Program-made: the position numbers and the translations under genes
Shown: positions 27,401-39,053 of the stretch, in pieces
Numbering within the stretch: the stretch's first letter is position 1
Layout of the letters: the number at the start of each line of letters is the position of its first letter
Origin: Primula veris
Lineage: Eukaryota > Streptophyta > Magnoliopsida > Ericales > Primulaceae
Direction: 5' to 3'
Length of the DNA stretch: 64,000 nt
Assembly: GCA_963682055.1 (NCBI GenBank)
Contig: OY821740.1
Location: 31,512,795 to 31,576,794 of the forward strand
Notes under the pieces: model-generated
The model's database searches: none
Told to the model about the DNA's origin: nothing
Seen by the model: the letters and a program-made list of their open reading frames with translations, nothing else

Positions 27401-30400
27401 GCAACGGAATCTGAAAACTTAGTCCTGTGGGGTCTGTCTGGTCCCGACTAATTTGATTTCAACTTTTACAGAAATATTGGCTTACATCTCGAAATATTAA
27501 CATAATAGGATACTTTTTCTAATCAACTCCCAAGGCTATCACGACAACAGCAATGAGTAGTAATGGAATGTTCCAAAAAAATTATCCGCAAAATGATTTG
27601 AACGCACCTGTAGTTGTTGATGGCATAAGATGCACGAGCATAGTTGTTCTTATCAGTTGATATAGAAAAGATTTCAACCATAGATTTGCAAGGCCGGTCA
27701 CTTTCATTAGCGGTACCTTCTTTACTTCTTCCAAATTTTGAAGAATCATCTGACTTACAAAGCCAGCAGTACACAGCAGCCATACACCTCACCATTTCTT
27801 CAGACAACTTGCTAGGACATTGGTAGAGATGGTCTTTCAGAGTTCGCAATACAGACGCTTTCTCTTCTTGAACCTGTTTTTAAAAAAATCAAAGTCGACA
27901 ACAATTAATTGGAAATATTATATTTCAGTATCCAGCACTGAGAAGACCAAGATTTTCTTGCAGATAGACTCCCACTATATGGAATACAAAATTGATACAG
28001 ACATCAGCAAGAATGTCCATTAATCATATACCAACACTAGAATTAGTATCGAATGGTAAAACAACAATGATGATCTAATTCTTCTATTGATGAAGTTCTT
28101 CACTGCTTAAACTATGAGAAAAGGAAAACTACAGTTTTCTCAACATTGCACCAGGTCTCGATTTGGTACATCAAACGAATTTTTTTAGCAACCAGTGCAA
28201 TAATGTCACATTTCCCGATGATTTCCGAAGACAGGAAATAACCATAAATCGAGAACTAAAACTAAATAAGTAACAAAGATTGGGGACAGAAAAAGGAAAA
28301 ACGTGACAAAATAGTGCAGATTTAAATAAAAACGGAAAAGACAGAGACTACTTTTTTGCTTCTTTAACTATATAGTGTCCCCACCTATGATTTTATTTGT
28401 TGTGGTATCCCAAGCGAAATAAAGTCGTCGAGAAACGCAAAGTTAGGGTACTTATTGCTTTTTGTAGGTTGGTAAAAAAATTGAAATCAATACATTCCTA
28501 CACAGAACTGCAATTGTCGTGACAAACGGAAAAGTTATGAAAGAGTTACTTGCGCAATAAGAACACTGGTCACTTTCATTTTCTGAGGGGGACAGGAGTT
28601 AAGTACCACCAAATACACATTAAAGAAAATAATCAATAATAAAGAAGTATCCCACCTTACCATGGCTTGATCGAGTCTTCTCCAAAGTCTCATTCGCTTT
28701 ACCACCAAGCAACGAAGCATGTCTTGTCTTAGAGTGCAATGAGAAGCTTCTTTTTCCAGAATCACTTTTAAAGGGCCTCAATGGAAAATTCTTCGATGAG
28801 CAAAATGTGCTTGAAATTATACTTGGGTGCTTTTTTTGTTCGTTTTTTGTATGGGCCGGTGAAGCCACACTAGAGGTTTGCTCGGAGGGAGTACGACTCA
28901 CACATTGCTCGAAAATGCTCCTGTAAAGAGAGAGAACATGCTGCTCGCGGTTTGAAACCTCCTCTTCTAGATGCTCAATCTCCATTATTAGCTCTTTCGC
29001 CTAAGTTGAAAATACATTTCTGGATTACTTACCAAAATAACTGTGATTAAAACATAACTGTGATTAAAGAGCTCATTATAGTTTTGTACACTAAAATTCT
29101 AGTAAACTAACATTACAATTATAAGTACCTTACTAATTAGTTATGGAAAAAAAACTGTCATTTTTTGTGTCATTGTGTGTAAACCATTCTATCACATAGT
29201 TCCGGAATCCATGGCCTTTTTCCTTCTATTCGAGTCCCCAATTTATGGTTGTTTTCTTAAATACTTTTATTAAAATGGTCGAAAAATCTAATGTTAGTTT
29301 ATTAGTTGCCAACTTTTGTTGGTTGGGGTACAAATCCCAATACCCAGTAATATGTTGGTACACAAAGCTGTAATTTCTTCATGATTATAGTACTTATTAC
29401 ACTGAGATGACAAAAAGTATTTATACAATTTAACATGTTAATAGTCATTGAATGTGTGACATCATATCTTCTGTGTACAATAAGAACTACATGGAGCCAG
29501 GAAAAGAAGAAACTTTTAATATCCACATGAAAAAATATTGGTGTCAGTATATGAACTGTTACAATAGTTTTAATAAAGGCAAAGTAATAAATTTTTTATG
29601 GGTTGTTTTTTCCAGAACAAATGTCATATGAGATTTAGCTCACCTGTGATGACAAATGTGTATGCCCAGGAGATAACGTACTAGAAGCACGACCTATTGC
29701 CTTTTCAAGCACCATTCTCATGGACTTTTCTTCTTGCAAACGAACTTGCAGATCTTGAATCTACAAAATAAATTAATCACTTTAATTATAATGATGTTGG
29801 CACAAAATATCACCAAAGATAACCTGATTTCGGTGCAGATTAAAACACTTCTCCACGCACACTATAATTTTGCAACGATATTTACAGTTGAGTTCGAAGC
29901 ACTAATACCAGAGGACATGATGCAAACAATGGAAACTGAATGTAAGGCCTTGTTTCCAGCTTTTAAGTTAAGAATTATTTGTTTTGTTAATAATGCTAGA
30001 CTGCTATTGGTTAACCAGAGGAAAAAGGCTGGGCCTTTCTTGTTCTTTGGTCAGAAAAGGCTAGAAGTTTAAGCTGGATGAACCTAGCTATTTTCTGAAA
30101 CTCAGAAAAGCCAGGTTATTTTCTAAAAAGCTGCATTCAAACAATCCCAATATATGTGAGAAACGAATCTCAAGCTTACATCTTTTTGCAGCGATGATCT
30201 GTGGCTTGTTTCTGCAACAGTTCTAACATTGGTCGAGTATTTCTGAAGGGTAATGTGGTCCTCACAAGTCCTTTCCAAAGCTGGTAACTCATGCTAAATG
30301 AAAAAAAAAAGGATTTCATTAGGGATTATTTACAATTAGGACGTACAAAGAGTAAAAAATGGCAATTTTTGCATTAAAAAATTGACCATTTAGATGAGCT

Positions 30401-32131
30401 ATTTTAGTGTGAACAACTCATTAAAAAAATAATGATTACGCTTTCTAAATTTGTAAGCACCTCATTTGGTAAATATTTGGGTAAACACCTCATCACTTCA
30501 ATTTACACAAGGTCAAGAAACTGACATCTTTTGAAAGACCAGTTAACAAAAATCGCACACATAATTCAAATTTAAGGTATTACATGAGATTTCCCATTCT
30601 GCGTTGCATGTGAAACTCCAGCTCTTGAACTGTCCAAATTTTTGTCAGTAGCACTGGAAAAGAAAAGAGACAAATGTAATTCGATATCTCAATACACGAG
30701 AAGAGGTATAACGGGAACCCTGCCAAAAAATCCCAAAAATTATACCAAAAAGGCGAAGGGTTAATTATACTTTCGTACACCAGCCTCCTGCATCTTTAGA
30801 TAATGAATAACCTACTGGTTTTTAACAACTAGTACACCATTCTACCAAATTTCACAGTTTGAGGACTTATCTATACTTAGTCTGATATTTGGTATATATT
30901 GTCAATCACGACAAATAGAAGATAAATTATTTGATCATTTTTCCTGTATAACACCAATTACATGTAAATCCATAACTCAGATTCAGCAAGAGTGTATCCT
31001 AGTTCTCATCAAGTAATAAAGGACCAAATTGAACAAAAAATGTATTCTAGTTCCCGAAACGTATTTACTCGATGTCTGTTAAGAAACACGACTTTTGTCA
31101 AGACTCAACATAAAAAAAGGTGATCTCATTACAAAAGTTGAAGGATGGGGGAGAATAAAAAGAGACAATACTTATTCCATTGGCAATTGGCATATAATGC
31201 AAGGAAAAAGGACGCCACACAGTTTTAAATTCTGGGTAGAAACTGTAAAGGGCAAAAGCATAGTTTACACACGAAACTCAATACGAGACAATTGCCTAAA
31301 ATTAGACAACCCAAAATTTTCAAGCAAGGTATATCATTGAGAACCTTTGTGATCTCAATAATTCCGCATTCCATACATTAACCAATCTAAGGCTTGTTTA
31401 GATGCAGATGATTAGCAAACAAGTTGGCTGGTTTTAGTCGAGAAAATATAAGTTTGGTTCCTTCAGCTATAAATTTCTAGCTTCCTCAGTCATAATCGTT
31501 AAAAGAAGATTAACGCTTTTTTTTTTTTAATTAAAAGTGGGGATCGCCCACAATTTCATTGATTTTTGAGTTTAATTTGGTCATTCAACCTTATAACAAC
31601 AAATAATACCAATCTAAAGACTAACGCTTCTACGAGCAGCCTAATGCACTAATGCTCTGTTTGTTTTAATAGAAAAAGATATCTCGGAAAAACAATTTTC
31701 CTAGAAAACATTTTCATGGACCTTTTTACTTTCCCCTTATTTTTCGAGTATTTGGCAGCTCTCGCAACTGTGTAATTAATCAATAAAATGTATTTCTCCT
31801 CATAAATTTTATTGTAAACTACTTTTTATCTTTAAGTTGCTTCGTGGCGTATAAGTTACTTTTAACTCAAATAAGTTAGACTTAATTCCTAACTAAAACA
31901 AACAAAGCCCAAGCTTTATAGCAGAATAAGGTAATAGCAAAAACAAAGTGAAAGCAAAACATAAACCAACATCAAGAAGGGTAAGAAATCAAACAAAAAC
32001 ACAAACACAACTATTTAAAACCCAAAATTAGACCTTTTAGAGCGCCTATGTTTGGTATGGGGTTGTGAAACCCTATGATCTTCATCTTTAATAGCCAAAA
32101 CCCTCTCCTCATCTATAGCCCCAATCATCAT
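24444..32131 (-). CDS. MIP1 leucine-zipper / DUF547 protein
   Basis: Plant protein of the 'ternary complex factor MIP1 zipper plus DUF547' class; molecular function not established. Twelve exons, in phase: 32131-32034, 30653-30584, 30293-30180, 29760-29644, 29000-28656, 28582-28550, 27873-27608, 26679-26580, 26492-26433, 26312-26226, 25513-25373, 24773-24444; 586 residues. Exons 3-5 encode the N-terminal coiled coil (IQDLQVRLQEEKSMRMVLEK, ELIMEIEHLEEEVSNREQHV), followed by a Ser/Thr/Lys-rich linker. DUF547 spans exons 7-12, with hallmark stretches LVEQLEKVNVTRMGENAKTA, FWINTYNALIMHAYLAYGIP, YNISGHIVSANAIEQ and LKPEPLVCFALCTGAFSDPA. It closes with the usual VIEWLPYNTRFRYVF. The start ATGATG at 32131 follows a CT-rich leader (GA run 32428-32452 on the plus strand). 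A second ATG directly follows. Intron 7 contains a partial duplicate of the exon 7 border. Confidence 0.92.
24973..25325. repeat. MITE fragments in DUF547 intron 11
   Basis: Left part: an end of the TTGTTTGGTTGCAGCTTT family (about 24975), without a matching right end. Right part: GGGACGGAGCGAGTATATA near 25310 resembles a Stowaway terminus (complement of CTCCCTCCGTCCC) followed by TA. No complete element could be delimited. Confidence 0.35.
26750..26918. mobile_element. PIF/Harbinger-like MITE, 169 bp
   Basis: The terminal inverted repeats TTGTTAGAGTAATTATCCC and GGATAATTACTCTAACAA are nearly perfect over about 19 bp. The flanks are TAA on both sides (26747-26749 and 26919-26921), matching the 3-bp TWA duplication of PIF/Harbinger elements. 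It lies in DUF547 intron 7. A very short solo LTR is a weaker reading, because the inverted repeats are too long. Confidence 0.6.
27095..27639. repeat. 179-bp direct duplication across exon 7/intron 7
   Basis: Bases 27095-27273 and 27461-27639 are near-identical direct copies with a constant offset of 366 bp. The right copy contains the real 3' end of exon 7 (donor after 27608). The left copy carries the same last ~32 exon bases and the GT donor inside the intron. Only a few substitutions are seen by eye, so the duplication is fairly recent. Confidence 0.9.
29945..30150. repeat. MITE-like element in DUF547 intron 3
   Basis: The left end (GCCTTGTTTCCAGCTTTTAA) and the reverse complement of the right end (TTGTTTGAATGCAGCTTTTT) are related, and both resemble ends at 16896 and 24975. 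The element lies between exons 3 and 4 and has no coding capacity. Boundaries are approximate. Confidence 0.4.
31652..31915. repeat. MITE-like inverted-repeat element in DUF547 intron 1
   Basis: The left end CTCTGTTTGTTTTAATAG and the reverse complement of the right end (CTTTGTTTGTTTTAGTTAG) form imperfect terminal repeats of about 18 bp. There is no coding capacity, and the target duplication is unclear. Confidence 0.4.
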
Positions 32132-33340
32132 CTATCTCTCAAGAGTATGTACTCAACACTCAATAATTAAACAATCACAAAAAAATAAATCTGATACTAT
32201 ATAGAAATTTACAACAAAAAGGGAGTGTTTTTGCATGAATGAGAAAAGAGTAGTTGTTGTTATTTTTTTTTCCAAAGCAATCACAAGAAAACAGTTTCTG
32301 AGGACTTTAACATGAATGAGAAAAGGGCATTCTTTTTAAGCAATCAAGTGTGTTTATGTGTGTGTGTAATGGAGAATATAGTATGCAATAAATGTTAGTG
32401 AATATAGAAGGTAGGGGACCAGAAGAAACAGAGAGACAGAGAGAGAGAGATTACCAGAAAATGAATTTAAGAGTAGCATCTTGAGTGTAGTTGAGAGCAT
32501 TTAATGTTGAGAAAATGAAGTTAATGATCTCTCTTTCTCACTCTCAAGAAAGTAGTAATGTGTCAATGGCTTGAAAAGACCTTACAAACAAAACAATCCA
32601 AGACTCATGACCCAAAGACACTGCACTGTGTGCATGGAAGGGACGTTTGTTTATTTACTCAAAAATCAATGTTTTTTTTTTACAGTATTTCAACTGCTTC
32701 CTATTTCTTCATGTCTAAAATTTACAAGTTTTTCATTCATTCACCACATTTATTTTACATTGTACAAATGCATGCTGCTATGTAAAAACATATTTTTTTT
32801 ATAAAATTTGATTATTATATTATAAAAAATGACATGCATCATAAAATTTATAAATTAATTAAATTTTAAGAAACACAGAACTCACCTTATATATAAGAAA
32901 TGTATATGATTCAATTGATAAACATAATAATAATAATAAACTATTATGTGGTTCATATTTTTTTTTTTGAAATATTGTCATGATTATTAAAGTATAATAA
33001 ACAAATAAAAAGAAATAATGTAGGGTTATTATAAGAAAATTAATAAGCAAGCTGAAATTTTATATAAATGTAAACGGTTCATTAAAAGATATAAAATATG
33101 TTATGTTTAATGAAATTATTAATTTTTGTTGGTATGGTTAGTATTCTGATGTGATAGCAAATACACGAGGATGCCTGTAATACATAATACTAAAATGGAG
33201 GTGGTATTAATATATTTAGTTCGTACTCGTGCAATTAGTAAACTAACCTCCTATTATTTGAAATCATGTATAGGACTTTATGTAAAAAATATATATTATC
33301 AGATTTATAAATTTTTAATACCAACACCACTTTTGTTTCT

Positions 33341-33381
<41 letters not shown>

Positions 33382-34337
33382 TATAAAACATATTGAACTT
33401 TCAACATAAGGATACAATGGTAATTGAGAAAATATTAGTCCAATATAATATGATATTGCAAAAAGAACATGGTATTGGATAACAAATATGTACGTACTAC
33501 ACAATTGTTCAAGTATTAACACAAAACATGATTACTTGCTTGGATTCATTGTACCAAGTTAATCTCACTCGCACTTATAATTCCACTTTGATTTATAGTC
33601 TCGGTACTCTATATCCCGATACAAAATAAGGCTTTATGGTTGATAACAAAATAAAATGTTTGTCGAATATCTTGTGTTGAGGTCCGGAAAGTGATCGGTT
33701 CATGTTGTTTCGTTCTAATGAAACGAATATGAACCAAAAATATATGGTTCGATTAGTAAATGCGAAGATAATGAGTAGCTCTAAACACGAAACATTCTTA
33801 ATTTTTACATTTTTTATAGAGTTAATATGAGGCATAAACTCATTTGAAGTACAATAGAATTTTCTAACCAACTACAACCTGTGAACAATAATACTATAAT
33901 TTATTTATAATCACCACAGTTCAAACTGAAATGGAGCCCAATAATTGGCAAATATGTTATTTGAGATGCCAAAAATGTAAGCAAATGTTATCAAATTTGC
34001 TTTACAATTCTTTTCCCGATGAGAGTTATGGAGTATTATAACTATGTAAATGTTTGTTCCTTTATATAATTTTCAAATACTTGAATCATTTTTTAAGAAA
34101 AAGGCATATTTCTCTTCTTTTTTTTGCACCGGTGACCAAATTTCTCAGGAGCGGTCTTGATCGACAATACACATATTAAAATTTGTATACATACATAGAA
34201 TAAAGTTTTCAAATAAGTATAGAAGAATTCCTTTCGGAATTTTGTGCTCTCTAGAACTAGTGCAGCAGCGGCACCCGCCTTCATATACAGTTAATGACTT
34301 TTCACGGTTAGAAAATGAATAACGGCAGAAAGAATTG
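32132..34337. other. DUF547 promoter side and AT-rich intergenic region
   Basis: The first ~400 bp upstream of the ATG hold the presumed leader, with a GA run on the plus strand (32428-32452; CT in the transcript). Further right it is AT-rich, with an (AT)n microsatellite at about 33341-33378 and no recognised gene. Confidence 0.45.
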
Positions 34338-34345
34338 GATACATT

Positions 34346-34531
34346 CAGAGGGGAAGCTAAGTGGGGACGATCAGGTGCCACGGCACCCCTCATAATTTTA
34401 TAAATCCCAAGTGACGCAATTTTTTTTTAGTACAATTTCTTTTTAGGTGTAGATTTGGCACCCCCATAAAAATATGTTACTTGTACATATATTTTGGCAC
34501 CCCCCATTTACACATCCTGGCTTCGCCCCTG
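34346..34531. mobile_element. hAT-type MITE, 186 bp (family copy 2)
   Basis: The ends CAGAGGGGAAGCTAAG and CTGGCTTCGCCCCTG are imperfect inverted repeats. The flanks are an exact 8-bp duplication GATACATT (34338-34345 and 34532-34539), the hAT signature. Internally it shares a GGCACCCC-rich stretch. No coding capacity. Confidence 0.8.
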
Positions 34532-35170
34532 GATACATTAGAAAATGACTAACCTCAAAGCAGGTTACATGCGTGTGTATTCCTTCGCCGAATTAGTCTC
34601 TCACTTAATAGTTTAAGCTGCTTTTACTATAGTTCTTGTATCAAATGCTAACAGAGAGTATAATTTATGGTACTAAAAGGTAAAACATGTAGTTTATGAT
34701 ACTAAACGATAAAAGATCCATAATTAATGGAACTATAGTATAATACTTAGTCCAAAACATAGAGTTTTATTAAATAAATAAAATAAGTAGTACCTAGAGC
34801 GAATTTTTCCTGATTTAGTCTGGATAGATTTTGTATCAGTATCATTAACCGGCCAAGCATCATTTTATGTTCATAGAATGTTTCACTTAAAAATACCCAC
34901 AAAGAATATACTTCATCTCCAATGAACAATCAACAGGGGACAAGAAGATAACCATATAAGAAGCGAATTGTAAATGATTTCAACTAAAGATATCCCATTG
35001 TTAAAAAAAAAAAACGAGTAAATCAAGATAATTTTACAACCAAAATGACTCCAAATTGTTTTCATATACAATGTAATGTCCTTGATAAATACAAGTGTAC
35101 CAATATAAAGGTCAACATCCCTCACTAGTCTCTTCCTCATTTACGCCCATACATTTGAAGAGTGAGGCAG

Positions 35171-35597
35171 CCGGTCCCAGCGCAGGCGCCGTCAGCTGAT
35201 CAAGAGACTTAAAAAAAAATCGTAATTTTAGTTACTATATATAGAAAATTTAGGTTAATGCGTATAAATATAAACATGTTCATTTAGTTACATAAACCAA
35301 AGTGTCGTCTAATTGTAACGTTTTGTGTCTATATTTATTGTCACCTTGTTAGGTCATGGGTTTGAGTCTCCCAAATAGGTTTTATTTTTCTTGTGTAAAG
35401 TATAATATTTTTAAATTAAAAGATGAATAAGATTCAAACTCTCTGTTAGCTTAAAACTTTTATTTGTATATCTTGAAAATAAAAATTATTGTTATATTTG
35501 CCATCTTTTCATTAATCATTTTTTTTCCGAATTAACTAAGAAAAAGGCATCGAATTTTTTTCTAAACTTAGGTGGCGAATTGATAGAGCCGGTCCTG
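35171..35597. repeat. Insertion in the leader of peptide copy A
   Basis: Compared with unit B, about 430 bp are extra between the GAAGAGTGAG leader and the start codon of copy A. The insert begins CCGGTCCCAGCGCAGGCGCC and ends GAGCCGGTCCTG, with GAGGCAG on both sides (35164-35170 and 35598-35604). This looks like a small mobile element with a 7-bp duplication, but it lacks clear inverted ends and I cannot name a family. Confidence 0.4.
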
Positions 35598-35634
35598 GAG
35601 GCAGGCAGTTAAAGAAGGCTGGATAGTGAAAAAG

Positions 35635-35733
35635 ATGAATAAAATCGCAACAATAACGATCATTACTTTGCAACTCCTCATAGCCAGAGTTACGGCTAGA
35701 GTTGTGGTACATAATACTACTCTATCCCCGTGG
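35635..35733 (+). pseudogene. Secreted-peptide gene copy A, disrupted
   Basis: Starts MNKIATITIITLQLLIARVT, a signal-peptide-like N-terminus closely matching the intact gene at 48024. After HNTTLSPW the frame runs into the oligo-T tract of an inserted LINE. The other end of the same gene (an ATGCTAGTGT ... CACCCACCATAG segment) appears about 10.8 kb away at 46577-46627. The gene is therefore split by the LINE and the nested LTR composite, and cannot make the full peptide. Confidence 0.7.
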
Positions 35734-36513
35734 TTTTTTTTTTCCGAACAAAAGCTTATATAAATAGAGTCTCTATGGGATAAACCCCCATAGCGGTCAT
35801 TACATCATTACAACATAATGAAACTTGACTAAAAAACAGCCATACAAAAGATTATTGCTAGGAGGGTGAAAAAACGACATTAAAAAACTCCCCAGAAATC
35901 TCATGCTTCACCAGAAAAAGATCACCCAAATGAACAAAAACCTCTCCTTATACCCCCTCCACCTTGTTTCTCCTAGATCAGTGTGATCTAAGGCTTTTAT
36001 TCGTGGGTTTTCAGTTTCTAATTTGCAGAAGGCCTGGTTCTCTTAATGCATACTACATCCCCTAGCAATATACAACTGATAACTGCCTAAAACTGCAGAA
36101 AAGACTTAAAATTGCAGTAACAGAGAAAATAACAAACTTCTAAAGCACCTGCATTAACTGTAATAAGCTAATTAGTATTTAAAGAGCACAACTTTTTCAG
36201 ACTTAAGTCTTCATCAAAAGATTGTCTTTGAATTCCAGAAACAAAGTAACAAGCAAAAACAAAAAGTTTCAGAAAAATATCCTCATGAGCTTTAGATATC
36301 TGTTCTTATCCATTATATTTTACAAATCCAAACACAACATATCTCAGGCTGGTAGCCTTCCTTGAAAGGTTGCTTTGGTAGTACAGTATTACTTCAGAAA
36401 AAATTCATCATTAGTCATGGATTTTAAAACAAAAAGTTTAAAACCCATTCTTGGTCTTAAAACAGCAACCTCTTAGGCAAGGTGTGCTTTTTTGGTCCAG
36501 ATAATAGGCAGCA

Positions 36514-36518
36514 TATAT
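36514..36518. other. Target-site duplication TATAT, left copy
   Basis: TATAT directly precedes the first TG of the Cassandra LTR. It matches TATAT directly after the CA end of the Tekay 3' LTR (46281-46285). The LINE frame is restored only if one copy is removed, which supports a true 5-bp duplication. Confidence 0.7.
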
Positions 36519-37200
36519 TGTGACGACCCAGATTTTCAGGAAGGAAATTCTGTGGTGCGGTGTTGTGCGTCAGTCCCACATTGCCCAGATATGAGAGTAC
36601 CCGTGTGGTATATGAGCTTAAAGATCCATTTCCTATCAGCAAGACCTTTTAAAGCCGTGCGGCACAACAGCGAGGACGGAAAGCATGCTTAACTTGGAGT
36701 AGTACCAGGATGGGTGACCCCCCCTGGGAAGTTGTGCCAAAGCGGACAATATTGTTGATACGGGCGTGACGGTTCGGTCTGTATGGATCGGGTCGTTACA
36801 GATGGTATCAGAGCCTCTATCTGGCCGGAAATGTGGGGACTAGCACGTGTGTGGACCCCTGAAGGACGACGTGCCCGACGAGGACGTCGTGCCTAAAGGG
36901 AGGGTGATTGTGACGACCCAGATTTCCAGGAAGGAAATTCTGTGGTGCGGTGTTGTGCGTCAGTCCCACATTGCCCAGATATGAGAGTACCCGTGTGGTA
37001 TATGAGCTTAAAGATCCATTTCCAATCAACAAGGCCTTCTAAAGCCGTGCGGCACAACAACGAGGACGGAACTCCACAGTTAAGCGTGCTTAACTTGGAG
37101 TAGTACCAGGATGGGTGACCCCCCTGGGAAGTTGTGCCAAAGCGGACAATATTATTGATACGGGCGTGACGGTTCGGTCTGTATGGATCGGGTCGTTACA
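36519..37200 (+). mobile_element. Cassandra TRIM retrotransposon (682 bp)
   Basis: Two LTRs (36519-36800 and 36909-37200) both begin TGTGACGACCCAGATTT and end GGGTCGTTACA. They flank only 108 bp, which hold a primer binding site TGGTATCAGAGC (36803-36814, initiator tRNA-Met type) and a purine tract AAAGGGAGGG (36895-36904). The LTRs contain a 5S rRNA-like segment, the defining mark of Cassandra, a non-coding TRIM that depends on another element's proteins. The two LTRs differ at around nine positions plus indels by eye. Confidence 0.92.
37069..37136 (+). repeat. 5S rRNA-derived segment in Cassandra LTR 2
   Basis: The segment reads GAACTCCACAGTTAAGCGTG, then GAGTAGTACCAGGATGGGTG and CTGGGAAGT. 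Plant 5S rRNA has GAACTCCGCAGTTAAGCGTG and GAGTAGTACTAGGATGGGTG at the same spacing, covering the internal RNA polymerase III control region (A-box to C-box). In LTR 1 (about 36675-36734) roughly 11 bases around the A-box (ACTCCACAGTTA) are deleted. Confidence 0.9.
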
Positions 37201-37203
37201 GAA

Positions 37204-37759
37204 GGTAGGTGGCATGAGAGGTCCATGTTTGTTATAGATTTGTGTTGACGTTATTTAATTTATTTAATTCATCCCGTTATAGAATGTTATTATATTTCTT
37301 TTTATACGTCGATTATCGTAGTTGTCGAAATTGTGAGCTCTTGCATTTAAGGGATGGAGTGACGGTATTTGTGGTGCCGTCCCGTCTAGTTATGTGCGTG
37401 GGACTCACCGTTACAATTTTGTTGTTCAGGTACATTATAGGTTGAGGCGTTTGGTTAGGAGCTCTAGCAAGGCATCACATGGGTTCGGGGCTTCTTTCGG
37501 TTGCTTTTATTTCATTTTTACTTAGACTTTTTTGAGGTTGTAGCCTACGGGCAAATTCATTCGTTTGTTAACTTTTAACTTTTACAAATCTTGTCTTGTA
37601 GCCGCGTTTGGCAAACTTTTTATTTATCCGTTAATTGTTCCTTTAGCTTGCAAATGTTTTCTTTTAAAAAATTTAATTTCGTACCAACAGGTTCTCTTTT
37701 CTTTGTTTTAAAAAGGTCATGCCTCGATATCCGTGTTCTATGGAAATTGGGGCGTGACA
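37204..37759 (+). repeat. Partial 5' LTR of the chromovirus
   Basis: Matches 45725-46280 of the 3' LTR, from GGTAGGTGGCATGAGAGG to the terminal GGCGTGACA. The left edge falls inside the third unit of the tandem repeat in the LTR and directly abuts GAA after the Cassandra end. Confidence 0.9.
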
Positions 37760-37762
37760 AGT

Positions 37763-37774
37763 TGGTATCAGAGC
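37763..37774 (+). other. Primer binding site (initiator tRNA-Met)
   Basis: TGGTATCAGAGC, three bases after the LTR end, is complementary to the 3' end of plant initiator tRNA-Met and primes minus-strand synthesis. Cassandra uses the same 12-base site at 36803-36814. Confidence 0.9.
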
Positions 37775-38411
37775 TAACTAGGTTCTTGTATATTTTGGGA
37801 CGACGGGAAGATGGGTAACAATTGGACCAAGATCCATCGTATCTTTTTACAAAACTTTTTCCAAAAACTTAAACTTTTTCTAAAACGGGGGGTTGCATTT
37901 AGCTTAAGACATGTAGCTAGAATTTAGTAGTTTTTGATGAAAGGAAAGTCCACATGTGAGGTAAGTTGGGAACAATGAGGACGCTTGTTGATCCCGGCTC
38001 GCCAAACTAGTGGGTAGACCTCTCGTCGGTATGTGTGAAGGAATACCTTAGCGATGTGGAATTCTAGAGTATGCGAGGACGCTCGGGTGCTTTAGGATAA
38101 CGTATCGTGATGGGTTATCCCTCGCACTTTTGTGCTGTTTGTATGCGTGCGTAGATTTATATGATGTGTATGAGGTATAAGTGTGCATGTCTATTAGTAG
38201 CAAACTATTAGAGTGCGAGAATTGTGTAGTTGATGATTTTACGTAGTGCGCTTTCATATTATTAACTTGTGTGTTAATGAATATTATATGCGAATCGATG
38301 TTGTTCGTATAAATGTTATGGATTAAAATGATGTTGTGTGATATGTTCCATGAATAGAATACATAAGCATTGAGGAATTTTATGTTTTTGTGTCGATAGT
38401 TTTCTGCAGTC

Positions 38412-38725
38412 AAACGATCGGTCGTTTCCCAAACGATCGGTCGAAATTCTTCAGAATTTTTTCAGACGCTACTGGACCGAAAAAACGATCGGTCGTTTCC
38501 CAAACGATCGGTCGAAATTCTTCAGAATTTTTTCAGACCCTACTGGACCAAAAAACGATCGGTCGTTTCCCAAACAATCGGTCGAAATTCTTCAGAATTT
38601 TTTCAGACGCTACTGGACCAAAAAACGATCGGTCGTTTCCCAAACGATCGGTCGAAATTCTTCAGAATTTTTTCAGACCCTACTGGACCAAAAAACGATC
38701 GGTCGGTTGACAAAACGACCGGTCG
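38412..38725 (+). repeat. 70-bp tandem array in the element leader
   Basis: Four full units start at 38412, 38483, 38553 and 38623, with a partial fifth at 38693. Each unit holds two near-palindromic copies of AACGATCGGTCG followed by AAATTCTTCAGAATTTTTTC and CTACTGGACC. The units differ at only a few bases. The array lies in the untranslated leader between the primer site and gag. Confidence 0.9.
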
Positions 38726-39053
38726 AATTCTGGTAATTTTACGGTTTTTCTGCTATACTTCAAACGCTCGTAACTTCTTCGTTTTAACTCCGATTCTGAT
38801 TCCGCTTGAAGCGTTGGCTTCGTTTTTCAGTACTCTATCTTTCTGGCGTTTCGGAATTTTCATTTTCTATTTTTGGAAAAATCAAAGCGTTATATCGTCG
38901 AAATTGATAATTCGTAAAAATCAGTTATTGAACCTTAGGAAGCTGGATTAAGTGATTAATTTGTAGAACGAGCTTTTATCATGTATGATTATACATGTAT
39001 GGATAGTAGTGTCGAGTAAGACAACTAAAGTGTTGGTTTAATCTGTTGTAATA

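Noticed and set aside
31095..31340. 81-codon plus-strand open frame in DUF547 intron 1
   Set aside because: No domain, no convincing start, antisense to an intron; likely chance.
33341..33378. (AT)n tract as a possible origin or scaffold-attachment site
   Set aside because: A plain microsatellite; similar runs occur at 49725-49759 and 23279-23300 and nothing supports a specific role.
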